Part shown: in pieces, positions 27,881-36,242 of the stretch | How the letters are laid out: each line of letters begins with the position of its first letter | Numbering within the stretch: position 1 is the first letter of the stretch | NCBI GenBank assembly: GCA_009911715.1 | Contig: CP047880.1 | Coordinates: forward strand, 1 to 64,000 | DNA from: Methanomassiliicoccaceae archaeon DOK | Lineage (GTDB): Archaea > Thermoplasmatota > Thermoplasmata > Methanomassiliicoccales > Methanomethylophilaceae | Direction: 5' to 3' | Length of the DNA: 64,000 nt | Made by a program: the position numbers and the translations under genes | The notes under the pieces: model-generated | Told to the model about the DNA's origin: nothing | The model's database searches: none | What the model saw: only the letters and a program-made list of their open reading frames with translations

Positions 27881-28360
27881 ATGTCAAGGGTCTCCATCAT
27901 TTTGGGAAGCAAGAGCGACATGCCCGTGGCCGAGAAGGCCATCACGATCCTGAAGAAGTTCAACATCGAGTACGACATCGCCGTGGCGTCGGCCCACAGG
28001 ACCCCCGCCAGGGTAGAGGAGCTCGTCACCGGAAGCAAATCCGATGTCTTCATAGCCATCGCGGGACTCTCCGCGGCTCTGCCCGGCTCCGTTGCCGCGC
28101 TGACCGTCAAGCCCGTCATCGGCGTGCCCGTGAGCGGTGCCCTCAATCTGGACGCCATCCTGTCCATCGTGCAGCTGCCCCCGGGCATCCCCGTGGCCGC
28201 AGTCGGTCTCGACCGCGGAGACAACGCCGCCATCCTGGCCGCAGAGATCCTCGCGGTCACCGATGCCACTGTCAGGGAGGCCCTCCTGAACTACAGGCAG
28301 GCGCAGGCCGCCAAGGTGATCGCAGACTCCGAGAAGGTGGTTGCCGATGCTGGGTGTTGA
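27881..28360 (+). CDS. purE: N5-carboxyaminoimidazole ribonucleotide mutase/AIR carboxylase PurE
   Basis: This 159-residue PurE catalyses the carboxylation step of purine synthesis that forms CAIR. The motifs [15 protein letters not shown] and the C-terminal LNYRQAQ are diagnostic. No purK was seen beside it. Whether it works as class I mutase or class II carboxylase cannot be decided from sequence by eye. A TATA-like TTTTTAAGAG at about 27850-27859 predicts a leaderless start at 27881. Its 3' end overlaps the next gene, so purE and a GMP synthase subunit form one purine operon. Confidence 0.94.
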   Translation: MSRVSIILGSKSDMPVAEKAITILKKFNIEYDIAVASAHRTPARVEELVTGSKSDVFIAIAGLSAALPGSVAALTVKPVIGVPVSGALNLDAILSIVQLPPGIPVAAVGLDRGDNAAILAAEILAVTDATVREALLNYRQAQAAKVIADSEKVVADAGC

Positions 28361-29294
28361 GGACTTCATAGACGAGGCCGTCGAGGACATCAGGCAGAGG
28401 ATCCCCGGCAAGGCCATCATCGCCTGCTCCGGCGGCGTCGACAGCATGGTCGCCGCCACCCTTGCCAGCAGGGCCATCGGCGACAGGCTTCTCGCCGTGT
28501 ACGTCGACAACGGGCTCATGAGGAAGGGCGAGACCGAGGAGGTCGAGGGGATGCTCAAGGAGATGGGCATCAACTACAGGATCGCCGATGCGGGCGCCGA
28601 GTTCTTCGAGGCGCTCAAGGGGGTCACGGAGCCCGAGCAGAAGAGGAAGATCATCGGCGAGAAGTTCATCCGCGTGTTCGAGAGGATCGCCAGGGAGTTC
28701 GGGGCGGAGTGCCTCGTCCAGGGTACAATCGCCCCCGACTGGATCGAGTCCGGGGACGGGGTGAGGGACACGATCAAGTCCCACCACAACGTCGGAGGCC
28801 TCCCCAAGGACCTCGGGATGACCCTCGTCGAGCCCCTGAGGGACCTGTACAAGGACGAGGTCCGCGATGTCGCCAGGACACTGGGCGTCAGGGCGTCCGA
28901 GAGGCAGCCATTCCCCGGACCCGCGCTCGCGGTCAGGTGCCTGGGCGAGGTCAACCCCGAGAGCATCGCCATCGTCCGCGAGGCCTGCCACATCGTCGAG
29001 GACGAGATCCAGAAGGCGGCCGCGGCAGGGAAGATGGAGCTTCCCTGGCAGTACTTCGCGGTCCTGCTGCCGTCCAAGTCCGTCGGCGTGCAGGGAGACA
29101 GGAGGGCGTACGGCAGGACCATCGCAATCAGGGCGGTTGCGTCCGTCGACGGCATGACAGCCACCTACGCGAGGATCCCCCTCGAAGTGCTGGACGCCAT
29201 GTCCACGCGCATCACCAACACCATGAAGGACTCTGTGAACCGCGTGGTCTACGACATCACCAACAAACCCCCGGCGACGATCGAGTGGGAGTGA
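28347..29294 (+). CDS. guaAB: GMP synthase subunit B, archaeal type
   Basis: This 315-residue ATP pyrophosphatase subunit of the split archaeal GMP synthase converts XMP to GMP with ammonia from the glutaminase subunit. The PP-loop SGGVDS is at residues 28-33. The [13 protein letters not shown] and [16 protein letters not shown] segments and the C-terminal [18 protein letters not shown] are intact. The form [15 protein letters not shown] is typical of archaeal subunits. The ATG at 28347 overlaps the end of purE; a TTG two codons earlier is also in frame. A second, different paralogue follows at 29387. Confidence 0.93.
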   Translation: MLGVEDFIDEAVEDIRQRIPGKAIIACSGGVDSMVAATLASRAIGDRLLAVYVDNGLMRKGETEEVEGMLKEMGINYRIADAGAEFFEALKGVTEPEQKRKIIGEKFIRVFERIAREFGAECLVQGTIAPDWIESGDGVRDTIKSHHNVGGLPKDLGMTLVEPLRDLYKDEVRDVARTLGVRASERQPFPGPALAVRCLGEVNPESIAIVREACHIVEDEIQKAAAAGKMELPWQYFAVLLPSKSVGVQGDRRAYGRTIAIRAVASVDGMTATYARIPLEVLDAMSTRITNTMKDSVNRVVYDITNKPPATIEWE

Positions 29295-29324
29295 GCCCTC
29301 TCCGACCGTCTTCCAATCCAAACC

Positions 29325-29351
29325 GGGGTCCGGGGCCTTCTCCCGGACCCC
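29325..29351 (+). terminator. strong hairpin between the two guaAB genes
   Basis: A perfect 10-bp GC stem GGGGTCCGGG with CCCGGACCCC encloses a 7-base loop. It separates the purE-guaAB unit from the second guaAB gene, so the latter likely has its own promoter. Confidence 0.65.
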
Positions 29352-29386
29352 CTCCAGTTAAACGTGATGACCGCGTAACACCATCC

Positions 29387-30373
29387 ATGAACGCTAACGG
29401 AAACAAACGTCCGGACGACATGGTGAGGATCACCACCCCCGAGCTCGCCAATGCCTTCATCGACGAGAAGGTCGCGGAGATCAGGGCCCAGGTCGGCGAC
29501 GGGAAGGTGCTGCTGGCACTCAGCGGAGGGGTGGACTCCTCCGTGGTCGCCGCCCTGCTCATACGCGCCATAGGGAAGAACCTGGTGTGCGTGCACGTCA
29601 ACCACGGGCTCCTCAGGAAGGGGGAGCCGGAGCAGGTGGTGGAGGTGTTCCGTAACCAGATGGACGCCAACCTCGTGTACGTCGACGCCGTCGACCGCTT
29701 CCTCTCGAAGCTGGAGGGCGTCGCCGAGCCCGAGCAGAAGAGGAAGATCATCGGAGCGGAGTTCATCCGCGTGTTCGAGGAGGAGGCCAGGAAACAGGAG
29801 GGTGTCGACTTCCTCGCACAGGGGACCATCTACCCCGACATCCTCGAGAGCGGCACCGTGAAGGCTCACCACAACGTCGGAGGCCTCCCGGAGGATCTGA
29901 AATTCGAGCTCGTGGAGCCGGTGAAGCTCCTCTTCAAGGATGAGGTCCGTGTGGTCGGGAAGGCCCTCGGTCTGCCCGACTCGATGGTCTACCGCCAGCC
30001 GTTCCCCGGCCCCGGACTGGGCGTCCGCTGTCTCGGAGCGATCACCCGCGACAGGCTCGAGATGGTCAGGGAGTCCGATGCGATCCTCCGCGAGGAGTTC
30101 GCCGCCAACGGGCTCGAGGGCAAGGTCTGGCAGTACTTCACCATCGTCCCCGACTTCAGGTCCGTCGGTGTCCGCGACGGCAAGCGCACATTCGAGAGGC
30201 CGGTCATCATACGCGCGGTCAACACCACCGATGCCATGACGGCGGAGGTCGAGGAGGTCCCGTACCCCCTGCTCAAGAGGATCGCCGCCCGCATCACCGC
30301 CGAGGTGCCCGGAGTGAACCGTGTGGTCTACGACCTCACCGCGAAGCCGCCGGGAACCATCGAGTGGGAGTGA
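29387..30373 (+). CDS. second GMP synthase ATP-PPase subunit
   Basis: This 328-residue paralogue of the preceding gene has PP-loop SGGVDS at residues 46-51, [44 protein letters not shown] and a C-terminal [18 protein letters not shown]. All catalytic motifs are intact. Phrases such as [15 protein letters not shown] and [18 protein letters not shown] resemble the bacterial single-chain GuaA C-terminal domain more than the neighbouring archaeal-type subunit. That hints at separate origin, though only a phylogeny could show it. It may be a spare GMP synthase or act on a related substrate. The separate glutaminase subunit is at 32482. Confidence 0.88.
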   Translation: MNANGNKRPDDMVRITTPELANAFIDEKVAEIRAQVGDGKVLLALSGGVDSSVVAALLIRAIGKNLVCVHVNHGLLRKGEPEQVVEVFRNQMDANLVYVDAVDRFLSKLEGVAEPEQKRKIIGAEFIRVFEEEARKQEGVDFLAQGTIYPDILESGTVKAHHNVGGLPEDLKFELVEPVKLLFKDEVRVVGKALGLPDSMVYRQPFPGPGLGVRCLGAITRDRLEMVRESDAILREEFAANGLEGKVWQYFTIVPDFRSVGVRDGKRTFERPVIIRAVNTTDAMTAEVEEVPYPLLKRIAARITAEVPGVNRVVYDLTAKPPGTIEWE

Positions 30374-30391
30374 CAGGAGACAGAAGAAAAC

Positions 30392-30425
30392 GGTCCGGGG
30401 GTTTCTCCCCGGACCAATCATTTTG
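30392..30425. terminator. hairpin terminator after second guaAB
   Basis: A perfect 9-bp stem GGTCCGGGG with CCCCGGACC and a 6-base loop is followed by AATCATTTTG and T-rich sequence. It lies between the convergent guaAB-like and PH-domain genes. Confidence 0.7.
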
Positions 30426-30442
30426 TTCGTTTTTATCCAGAA

Positions 30443-30820
30443 TCAGTCCAGGATGCACTCGCTGATGCACCTGCAGATCTTGCTCACGTCGGTCCTGCAC
30501 GTGAACTCGAACTTGACCTGACCCATGCCGCTGAACCAGAGGTACAGTTCGCTGTCCAGGTCGATGACGCCGGCGGTCTCCACGGAGAACGCCTGGACCC
30601 TGTCGTAGGGGAGGATGGTGATCGTCTTCTTCTTCCCGGTTATGCCCTGTATGTTGATCGCGATCAGGCGCCTGTTGGTGAAGACCAGTCCGTCGCGGAC
30701 GCTCTTGTACGTGTGGATGATGCTCTCGCCGCTCACCAGGATGCCGTTGATGAGGTCGGCGTACTCGTCGTTGTCCGACTCCTTCAGCTTCAGGTACTCC
30801 TTGTTCTCGAAGTCGATCAT
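30443..30820 (-). CDS. bacterial-type PH-domain protein
   Basis: This 125-residue protein is almost entirely one pleckstrin-homology-like domain of the PF08000 (bPH_1) type. Strand YKSVRDGLVFTNRRLIAINIQGITGKKK, then IPYDRV-like LPYDRVQAFSVETAG, acidic LDSELYLWFSG and the C-terminal helix are in the family order. The family forms ring-like oligomers in bacteria and its role is not settled. The ATG at 30820 is chosen because a minus-strand TTAAATAC sits about 27 bp upstream, although the frame is open further. Two Cys pairs lie in the last 20 residues. It is divergent from the aldehyde dehydrogenase gene. Confidence 0.8.
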   Translation of the reverse strand: MIDFENKEYLKLKESDNDEYADLINGILVSGESIIHTYKSVRDGLVFTNRRLIAINIQGITGKKKTITILPYDRVQAFSVETAGVIDLDSELYLWFSGMGQVKFEFTCRTDVSKICRCISECILD

Positions 30821-30927
30821 AAGGCGCGAATGGCGTTCCGTATTTAACATACAATCCGTCCAACCGATTTCGGAGTTCCTTAAAGCTTTATCAACCCAAA
30901 ACCAGATTCTCAAGCAGGAGGCTTATC

Positions 30928-32409
30928 TTGGCAATCACACTCGATAAAGAATACGGCCTGTACATCGACGGAAAATGGGTTCCCGCTTCCGACGGCGGGA
31001 AGTTCGCGGTCTACGATCCTGCCAACGGAGAGCAGATCGCGGAGTGTGCCGAGGCGACCAAAGAGGACGTGGACGCAGCCGTGAATGCGGCATGGAAGGC
31101 GTTCCCGGCATGGAAGGCCGTCGACCCGTCCGTGAGGTCGAAGATCCTTCTGGACATCGCGGACGCCATCGAGGCCAACGCGGAGCGTCTGGCCACCGTG
31201 GAGTCTATGGACAACGGGAAGCCCATCCGCGAGACCATGAGCATCGACGTCCCCCTAGCCGTGGACCACTTCCGCTATTTCGCCGGCGTCCTCCGCTCGG
31301 AGGAGGGCAGCGCGACCGTGCTCGACGGCGACCTGCTGAGCATCATCCTGCGCGAGCCCATAGGCGTCGTGGGGATGATCGTCCCATGGAACTTCCCGTT
31401 CCTGATGGTCGCATGGAAGCTCGCCCCCGCCCTCGCCGCAGGGGACTGCATAGTTCTGAAGAGCTCCTCGTCCACACCTCTGAGCGCGTTCGAGCTCATG
31501 AAGGTCATCGGGGACCTCCTGCCGCCCGGAGTCGTCAACATCCTCACGGGAAAGGGCTCCAAGTCCGGACAGTACATGCTGGACCACCCCGGCTTCCGCA
31601 AGCTCGCCTTCACCGGATCCACTGAGGTGGGACTCAGCGTCAGCCGCGCCGCCGCGGACAAGCTCATCCCGGCGACCCTCGAGCTCGGAGGGAAGAGCGC
31701 CAACATCTACTTCGAGGACTGCCAGTGGGACAAGGCCATCGACGGCCTGCAGCTCGGCATCCTGTTCAACCAGGGACAGGTCTGCTGCGCCGGGTCCCGT
31801 GTGTTCGTACAGGACACGATCTACGACAAGTTCGTCGAGGCGGCCGTCGAGGCGTTCAAGAAGGTGAAGGTCGGCGACCCGCTGGACCCCGCCACCCAGA
31901 TGGGCGCGCTGGTCAACGAGCACCAGCTCAAGATCGTCCAGAGCTACGTGGACATCGGCGTGCAGGAGGGTGCCAAGCTCGCCTGCGGGGGAAAGCGCAA
32001 GACCGACGGCGACTGCGCCAAGGGAGTGTTCTACGAGCCCACGCTGCTGGTGGACGTGACGAACGACATGCGTGTGGCGCAGGAGGAGATATTCGGACCC
32101 GTCGCGGTGGTCATCAAGTTCCACTCCGAGGAGGAGGTCATCGCCATGGCCAACGACTCCGTGTACGGACTCGGAGGCGCCGTCTGGACCAGGGACATCA
32201 ACAGGGCCATCCGCGTCGCACGCGGCGTCGAGACCGGGCGCATGTGGGTCAACTGCTACAACCAGCTGCCCGCGGGAATGCCCTTCGGCGGATACAAGCA
32301 GTCCGGAATCGGCCGTGAGACCCACAAGGTCATCATGTCCGCGTACACCCAGCAGAAGAACATCGTCATCGACCTCAAGGAGACCCCCTCGGGATTCTAC
32401 CCCCAGTGA
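30928..32409 (+). CDS. NAD(P)-dependent aldehyde dehydrogenase
   Basis: This 493-residue aldehyde dehydrogenase has the catalytic Cys286 in NQGQVCCAGSR and the general-base Glu252 in LELGGKSA. The cofactor-binding VPWNFPF and FTGSTEVG segments are present. It resembles bacterial acetaldehyde/broad-range enzymes in length and motifs. The TTG start at 30928 is preceded by GGAGG and TATA-like TTTATC near 30885. It is a single-gene unit ending in a hairpin. It may detoxify aldehydes or form acetate; the physiological substrate is not evident. Confidence 0.93.
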   Translation: MAITLDKEYGLYIDGKWVPASDGGKFAVYDPANGEQIAECAEATKEDVDAAVNAAWKAFPAWKAVDPSVRSKILLDIADAIEANAERLATVESMDNGKPIRETMSIDVPLAVDHFRYFAGVLRSEEGSATVLDGDLLSIILREPIGVVGMIVPWNFPFLMVAWKLAPALAAGDCIVLKSSSSTPLSAFELMKVIGDLLPPGVVNILTGKGSKSGQYMLDHPGFRKLAFTGSTEVGLSVSRAAADKLIPATLELGGKSANIYFEDCQWDKAIDGLQLGILFNQGQVCCAGSRVFVQDTIYDKFVEAAVEAFKKVKVGDPLDPATQMGALVNEHQLKIVQSYVDIGVQEGAKLACGGKRKTDGDCAKGVFYEPTLLVDVTNDMRVAQEEIFGPVAVVIKFHSEEEVIAMANDSVYGLGGAVWTRDINRAIRVARGVETGRMWVNCYNQLPAGMPFGGYKQSGIGRETHKVIMSAYTQQKNIVIDLKETPSGFYPQ

Positions 32410-32422
32410 CGAACGTCAAAAC

Positions 32423-32441
32423 GGGGGCCTCATCGGCCCCC
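32423..32441 (+). terminator. hairpin terminator after aldehyde dehydrogenase
   Basis: GGGGGCC pairs with GGCCCCC around a 5-base loop, followed within ten bases by TTTTT. The T run also belongs to the TATA-like TTTTTATC of the next gene. Confidence 0.7.
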
Positions 32442-32481
32442 TTCCCAATGTTTTTATCATGTCGCGGACTACGACCGTCCG

Positions 32482-33057
32482 ATGAAAGTCTACGTCGTTG
32501 ACAACGGGGGCCAGTGGACCCATCGCGAGTGGCGCGTTCTGAGATACCTCAAAGTGGAGACCAAGATCATTCCCAACACGACCCCGTTCGACGAGATCAA
32601 GGACGTCGACGGCCTCATCCTGTCCGGAGGGGCCCCCAGCGTCGCCACGGATGCGGGACGCATGGGCAACAACGGCGAGTACCTGGACAAGGCGGACTTC
32701 CCCATCTTCGGAATCTGCGCGGGAATGCAGTTCCTGTGCGAGCACTTCGGCGGCAAGCTCGGCCCTGGCTCCACCCCCGAGTTCGGAGGCGTCACGCTCA
32801 GGGTCAACTCCCACGACGATCTGTTCAAGGGGCTCCCCGACGAGTTCCAGGTCTGGGCGTCCCACAACGACGAGGTCAAGACGATCCCCGCCGGATTCGA
32901 GGTCACGGCGTCCTCTGAGACCTGCCCCCACGAGGCGGTGAGGTGCATCGACAGGCCGATCTTCGGGGTGCAGTTCCATCCCGAGGTCGAGAACACCGAG
33001 CACGGGCCGGAGATATTCCAGAACTTCCTTGACATTGTGGCGGAGCAGCGCCGTTGA
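32482..33057 (+). CDS. guaAA: GMP synthase glutaminase subunit A
   Basis: This 191-residue class I glutamine amidotransferase supplies ammonia to the GMP synthase B subunit. The catalytic Cys79 is in GICAGMQ and the His166/Glu168 pair is in VQFHPEVE. The N-terminal VYVVDNGGQW is the classic GuaA glutaminase start. It is separated from both B-subunit genes by the PH and aldehyde dehydrogenase genes. A TATA-like TTTTTATC near 32450-32458 predicts a leaderless start at 32482. Confidence 0.95.
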   Translation: MKVYVVDNGGQWTHREWRVLRYLKVETKIIPNTTPFDEIKDVDGLILSGGAPSVATDAGRMGNNGEYLDKADFPIFGICAGMQFLCEHFGGKLGPGSTPEFGGVTLRVNSHDDLFKGLPDEFQVWASHNDEVKTIPAGFEVTASSETCPHEAVRCIDRPIFGVQFHPEVENTEHGPEIFQNFLDIVAEQRR

Positions 33058-33070
33058 CCGGCGCCGCTCC
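33042..33070 (+). terminator. hairpin overlapping guaAA stop
   Basis: A 12-bp stem with one mismatch (GGAGCAGCGCCG against CGGCGCCGCTCC) has its loop on the stop codon of guaAA. It is followed by TAAAACAGGAAAAAG. It may mark the 3' end for both converging transcripts. Confidence 0.5.
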
Positions 33071-33095
33071 TAAAACAGGAAAAAGTGATTATTGA

Positions 33096-33353
33096 TCAGT
33101 TCTGCTGGCTGAGGACCTCGAGCTGGCTGATGACGTTCCAGATGATGGTCCTTCCGTGCAGAGGGATGTTGGGGTCGTTGGCGAGGTCGTCGAGGATGAC
33201 GATGGCGCCGGTGGCGCGGACGTCCATGGCCTCCTTGGTGTCGAGGAGCCTGGCCTTCGCGTCTGTCGCACCCTTCCTGATGTTGCGGGGGATCGAGGTG
33301 TCCTCGGCGAGCATGTCGAGGACGTCGGTAATCTGCTTGATCTTGTCTGCCAT
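33096..33353 (-). CDS. UPF0147 family protein
   Basis: This 85-residue all-helical protein matches the archaeal UPF0147 family: ITDVLDMLAEDTSIPRNIRK and LDDLANDPNIPLHGRTIIWN are its hallmark stretches. The family is conserved in archaea and has no settled function. It lies 14 bp downstream of a 54-residue gene on the same strand and is probably co-transcribed with it. Confidence 0.85.
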   Translation of the reverse strand: MADKIKQITDVLDMLAEDTSIPRNIRKGATDAKARLLDTKEAMDVRATGAIVILDDLANDPNIPLHGRTIIWNVISQLEVLSQQN

Positions 33354-33367
33354 GGGAATCACTCCGA

Positions 33368-33532
33368 TCAGAGGGTCTCGAACTCTTCCTGAAGATCCTG
33401 CACGAGCTGCTCGAGGACCTCCTCGAAGCTGGTGGACCTGTACTCCCTGACTCCGCCCAGGTCGCTCTGGATCTTGATGACAAAATCGTTGTTCTCTTTG
33501 ACGAGCTCTACGTTGCAAAGCACTTCTTCCAT
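33368..33532 (-). CDS. 54-residue acidic protein upstream of UPF0147
   Basis: This short frame reads MEEVLCNVELVKENNDFVIK and continues with a Q/E-rich helix ending EEFETL. It has a clear ATG with a GGGGGT ribosome site and a TATA-like TTTATATG about 55 bp upstream. It is tightly linked to the UPF0147 gene. A beta-beta-helix pattern is suggested by alternating hydrophobics followed by a long amphipathic helix. No family is recognised. Confidence 0.7.
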   Translation of the reverse strand: MEEVLCNVELVKENNDFVIKIQSDLGGVREYRSTSFEEVLEQLVQDLQEEFETL

Positions 33533-33817
33533 TCTAAATTACCCCCTAAAAGGTTCTATGCAAAACGGTACCCGCATCTCATATAAAGCCGTTCTGTTAT
33601 GTCGGAAGTTTGACAGCACTGTCGTCCAACACGGTCCGTTCCGCCCGTTGCGGACATAGCCAGACATTCTTCCGGGCGTCTGGCGGCATGTCGCCTTTTT
33701 GTCGCGAATCGACGAAAGCTTTAAAATAGGAACATGATTAAGGGGCATTCCCTGCGTTATTATATCAGTGGTAACGAGGGAACTGGTCCGCGGCCCCCGC
33801 GGATGGAGAACGATACA
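33533..33817. promoter_or_regulatory. divergent intergenic region before secE
   Basis: This 285-bp region holds the minus-strand promoter of the 54-residue gene (TTTATATG near 33583) and two plus-strand TATA candidates (TTTAAAATAG near 33720 and TTATTATATC near 33756) for the secE-spt5-rpl11 operon. It also has a stem GCCAGAC/GTCTGGC near 33658-33684 and CCGCGG-CCC-CCGCGG just upstream of the secE start. No coding frame is convincing except a possible in-frame ATG at 33734. Confidence 0.5.
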
Positions 33818-34042
33818 ATGGCTGAAGAAGAGTCCATGGCCTACGAGCTCCAGGACGAGTTCGAATCCAAGGCCCGCGGTTTCGGAAAGGGAAAGTACGG
33901 CAGGATCCTCAAGATGGCACGCACCCCCAGCAGGGAGGAGTACGTGAAGACGCTGTACATCACCGGTCTCGGAATCATCATCATCGGTGCCGCAGGCTTC
34001 GTCATCTGGTGGCTTATGACCATTCTCCCCACCTATTTCTGA
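33818..34042 (+). CDS. secE: SecE/Sec61-gamma translocase subunit
   Basis: This 74-residue single-span subunit of the SecYE channel has the amphipathic cytoplasmic helix in KMARTPSREEYVKTLYITGL followed by one membrane helix (GIIIIGAAGFVIWWLM). The ATG at 33818 follows a GATGGAG ribosome site. In-frame ATGs at 33734 and 33803 would add an N-terminal extension of low complexity. secE-spt5-rpl11 is the usual archaeal order. Confidence 0.92.
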   Translation: MAEEESMAYELQDEFESKARGFGKGKYGRILKMARTPSREEYVKTLYITGLGIIIIGAAGFVIWWLMTILPTYF

Positions 34043-34054
34043 GGAGGAACAGCG

Positions 34055-34867
34055 ATGAGTCCCAGCATTTCCGGCGAGAACAACCTGCAGAGGGTGCATG
34101 CCGGCGGCAAGGTAGAATGGCCGTTCAGCGTCTCCGCTGAAGCGTCTGAGGTGAAGATCTCGTTCTCCATCATCACAGGCCCCGACGCGGACAACGCTCC
34201 CGAGTGGAACGTCACACTGTACGACAACGCCAACGGGGAGCTCTGGAGCAACTACCGCAGCAGGACCGAGATCTCTGTCGACCTGCCCGGAAGGAACCCC
34301 AAGGAGTTCGTCCTCGAGGTCATCTGCCCCAAGGGTGCCAGGTACGGCGACACCGTCGAGACCGAGGTCATCGCCGACGACGGCACATCGACGAACTCGA
34401 TGCGCTTCAAGGCCGTTGCAACACAGTCCATTATGGTCCTCAAGACCCAGATCGACCAGGAGAGGAGCGTCGCAGACTCTCTCGCCTCCAAGGCCACTTC
34501 CGGTGAGAAGGACATATATGCGATCCTGAGCCCCTCCGGACTCAGGGGATACGTGTTCGTGGAAGGCATGAACACGGACCGTCTCCGTGAGAAGACCCGC
34601 GACATCAAGAAAGCGAGGTCCTTCATAGACGGAGAGACCAACATCGATGAGATCGGACCCTACCTCATCCCGATGTCCGCCGTTGTCGGTATCGTCGAGG
34701 GCGACATAGTCGAACTCGTCAACGGACCGTTCAAGGGCGAGAAAGCAAGGGTCCAGCAGATAGACCAGGCCAAGGAGGAGATCACAGTCGAACTCATCGA
34801 GGCCATGGTCCCCATACCCGTCACCGTCAAAGGAGACAGCGTGAGGGTTATCGAAAAGGAGAGATGA
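34055..34867 (+). CDS. spt5: Spt5 (NusG) with extra N-terminal domain
   Basis: This 270-residue transcription elongation factor has the standard archaeal NGN domain at about residues 123-205 (SIMVLKTQIDQERSVADSLA, IYAILSPSGLRGYVFVEG) and a KOW domain at about 208-262 (IVEGDIVELVNGPFKGEKARV). Archaeal Spt5 is normally about 150 residues. Here residues 1-120 form an added domain rich in beta strands (VEWPFSVSAEASEVKISFSI, EWNVTLYDNANGELW, KEFVLEVICPKGAR). Its look is that of an Ig-like sandwich, and it carries no signal peptide. The start has an excellent GAGGAGG site. Partner is Spt4; function of the extension is unknown. Confidence 0.92.
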   Translation: MSPSISGENNLQRVHAGGKVEWPFSVSAEASEVKISFSIITGPDADNAPEWNVTLYDNANGELWSNYRSRTEISVDLPGRNPKEFVLEVICPKGARYGDTVETEVIADDGTSTNSMRFKAVATQSIMVLKTQIDQERSVADSLASKATSGEKDIYAILSPSGLRGYVFVEGMNTDRLREKTRDIKKARSFIDGETNIDEIGPYLIPMSAVVGIVEGDIVELVNGPFKGEKARVQQIDQAKEEITVELIEAMVPIPVTVKGDSVRVIEKER

Positions 34868-34870
34868 ACA

Positions 34871-35341
34871 ATGGTAGATACTGTTGAGGCATTGGTTGAT
34901 GGAGGCAGGGCCTCCGCAGGTCCGCCCCTTGGACCCGCTCTGGGACCCAAAGGTGTCAACATCGGACAGGTCATCGCTAAGATCAACGAGAAGACAAAGG
35001 CGTTCGAGGGAATGAAGGTCCCCGTCAAGGTCCTTATCAACGACGACAAGACCTTCGACATCAAGGTCGGAACCCCTCCGATGTCCGCTCTGATCAAGGG
35101 AGAGCTCGGAGTCGAGTCCGGAGCCCACAACGCCAAGACCGAGAAGGTCGGAAACCTGACTCTCGAGCAGGCCAAGAAGATCGCCACCATGAAGCAGGAC
35201 GATCTCCTCGGAGCCGACCTGAAGGCGAAGGTCCTGGAGGTCGCAGGAAACTGCGTGTCCGTCGGAGTCACCATCGACGGAAAGAACCCCAAGGACTTCA
35301 CCAAGGCGGTCAAGGCCGGCGAGTACGACGGCCAGTTCTGA
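34871..35341 (+). CDS. rpl11: ribosomal protein L11
   Basis: This 156-residue L11 of the GTPase-associated centre has the proline-rich N terminus SAGPPLGPALGPKGVNIGQV and C-terminal RNA-binding half KKIATMKQDDLLGADLKAKV. It lies three bases after spt5. In most archaea rpl11 is followed by rpl1-rplP0-rpl12; here a toxin-antitoxin pair on the other strand intervenes. Confidence 0.97.
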   Translation: MVDTVEALVDGGRASAGPPLGPALGPKGVNIGQVIAKINEKTKAFEGMKVPVKVLINDDKTFDIKVGTPPMSALIKGELGVESGAHNAKTEKVGNLTLEQAKKIATMKQDDLLGADLKAKVLEVAGNCVSVGVTIDGKNPKDFTKAVKAGEYDGQF

Positions 35342-35353
35342 TCAAACTTCACA

Positions 35354-35371
35354 GGGGAGGGAAACCTCCCC
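35354..35371. terminator. GAAA-tetraloop hairpin
   Basis: GGGGAGG-GAAA-CCTCCCC forms a perfect 7-bp stem with a GNRA tetraloop between the convergent rpl11 and abiEii genes. T-rich sequence follows at 35373-35388. Confidence 0.7.
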
Positions 35372-35378
35372 TTCATTC

Positions 35379-36242
35379 TCATTTTTCAAGCACTGAAATC
35401 CTGTCGGCCAGGGCCTTGAACGGTTCCGGTCCCCACTCACCGAGTTGCGACGGATCGATGAAGTTTATCACATCGCTTTTGGCAGATTCCCAGTCGAGAG
35501 TGTCGAATCTCTTCTTCAGTATGGTGACCAGTGTTTCGCGGTCGAGTCCCGTGGTGGGTTCGCACTTCTTGTCCAGTTGGGATTCGAGGCACCTTATGTC
35601 GATGGGGATGCCGTGCTCGATGTACCATCTGAAGTCGTAGAAATCCCTGCCCTTCACGCGGTTGCCCCAGTGGCGACAGAGGACCGCCGCCGTCTTCCCC
35701 GCGAACAGGACGGGGAGTGGTTCGGTCCGTACGGAATAGCACAGTGGGGAAGTCTTGCTGATAATCTCGCTTCTGGAGTACGGCGCCGGGTCCAGATCCA
35801 CATCCAGCTTCACGGTCACCAACTCCTGCGAGTGGGCATCTTCGACAACATTTTCAGAGAATCCCGCTGTTCTCAGTGCGTTCCGGAGGTTCATCTTGAT
35901 CTTGGCGGAGTACACCATCATCTCCCCTTTTGGTGGGCGGGTCTTGTACGACGGTTCGAAACCGAGGTCCTCTAGGTTCGAGCAGGTCCTCTCCAGATGC
36001 GGTCCGAAGTCGAAGCCGTAGTCCTTCTGGACAAGAGAGAAATCGAGATCCTCCGAGAATCTGTCAAGGCCGTACAGGATGCGCAGACAGGTTCCCCCGT
36101 GGAAGACCGCACAATCCGAGAAACCGCTCTCAGCCAGACCTGACAGGATCAGTTCCTGGAGTCCTTCTCTGAGCAGGTTCACGGCGGTGTCGAGGTCTTT
36201 CACACCGACGGGACAAAACAGTTCGGACGTATCTGGCTTCAT
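35379..36242 (-). CDS. AbiEii-type nucleotidyltransferase toxin
   Basis: This 287-residue protein has the nucleotidyltransferase motifs of the AbiEii/AbiGii toxin family: FHGGTCLRILYGLDRFSEDLDFSL-type core at residues 48-71 (GG, then S-x-DLDF), a third acidic VKLDVDLDP, and the later lysine motif AGKTAAVLCRHWGNRVKGRDFYD. Such toxins transfer nucleotides to RNA or GTP-binding targets and give phage abortive infection. It overlaps its antitoxin gene by four bases. Base composition is lower in GC than the ribosomal genes around it, consistent with transfer. Confidence 0.9.
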   Translation of the reverse strand: MKPDTSELFCPVGVKDLDTAVNLLREGLQELILSGLAESGFSDCAVFHGGTCLRILYGLDRFSEDLDFSLVQKDYGFDFGPHLERTCSNLEDLGFEPSYKTRPPKGEMMVYSAKIKMNLRNALRTAGFSENVVEDAHSQELVTVKLDVDLDPAPYSRSEIISKTSPLCYSVRTEPLPVLFAGKTAAVLCRHWGNRVKGRDFYDFRWYIEHGIPIDIRCLESQLDKKCEPTTGLDRETLVTILKKRFDTLDWESAKSDVINFIDPSQLGEWGPEPFKALADRISVLEK

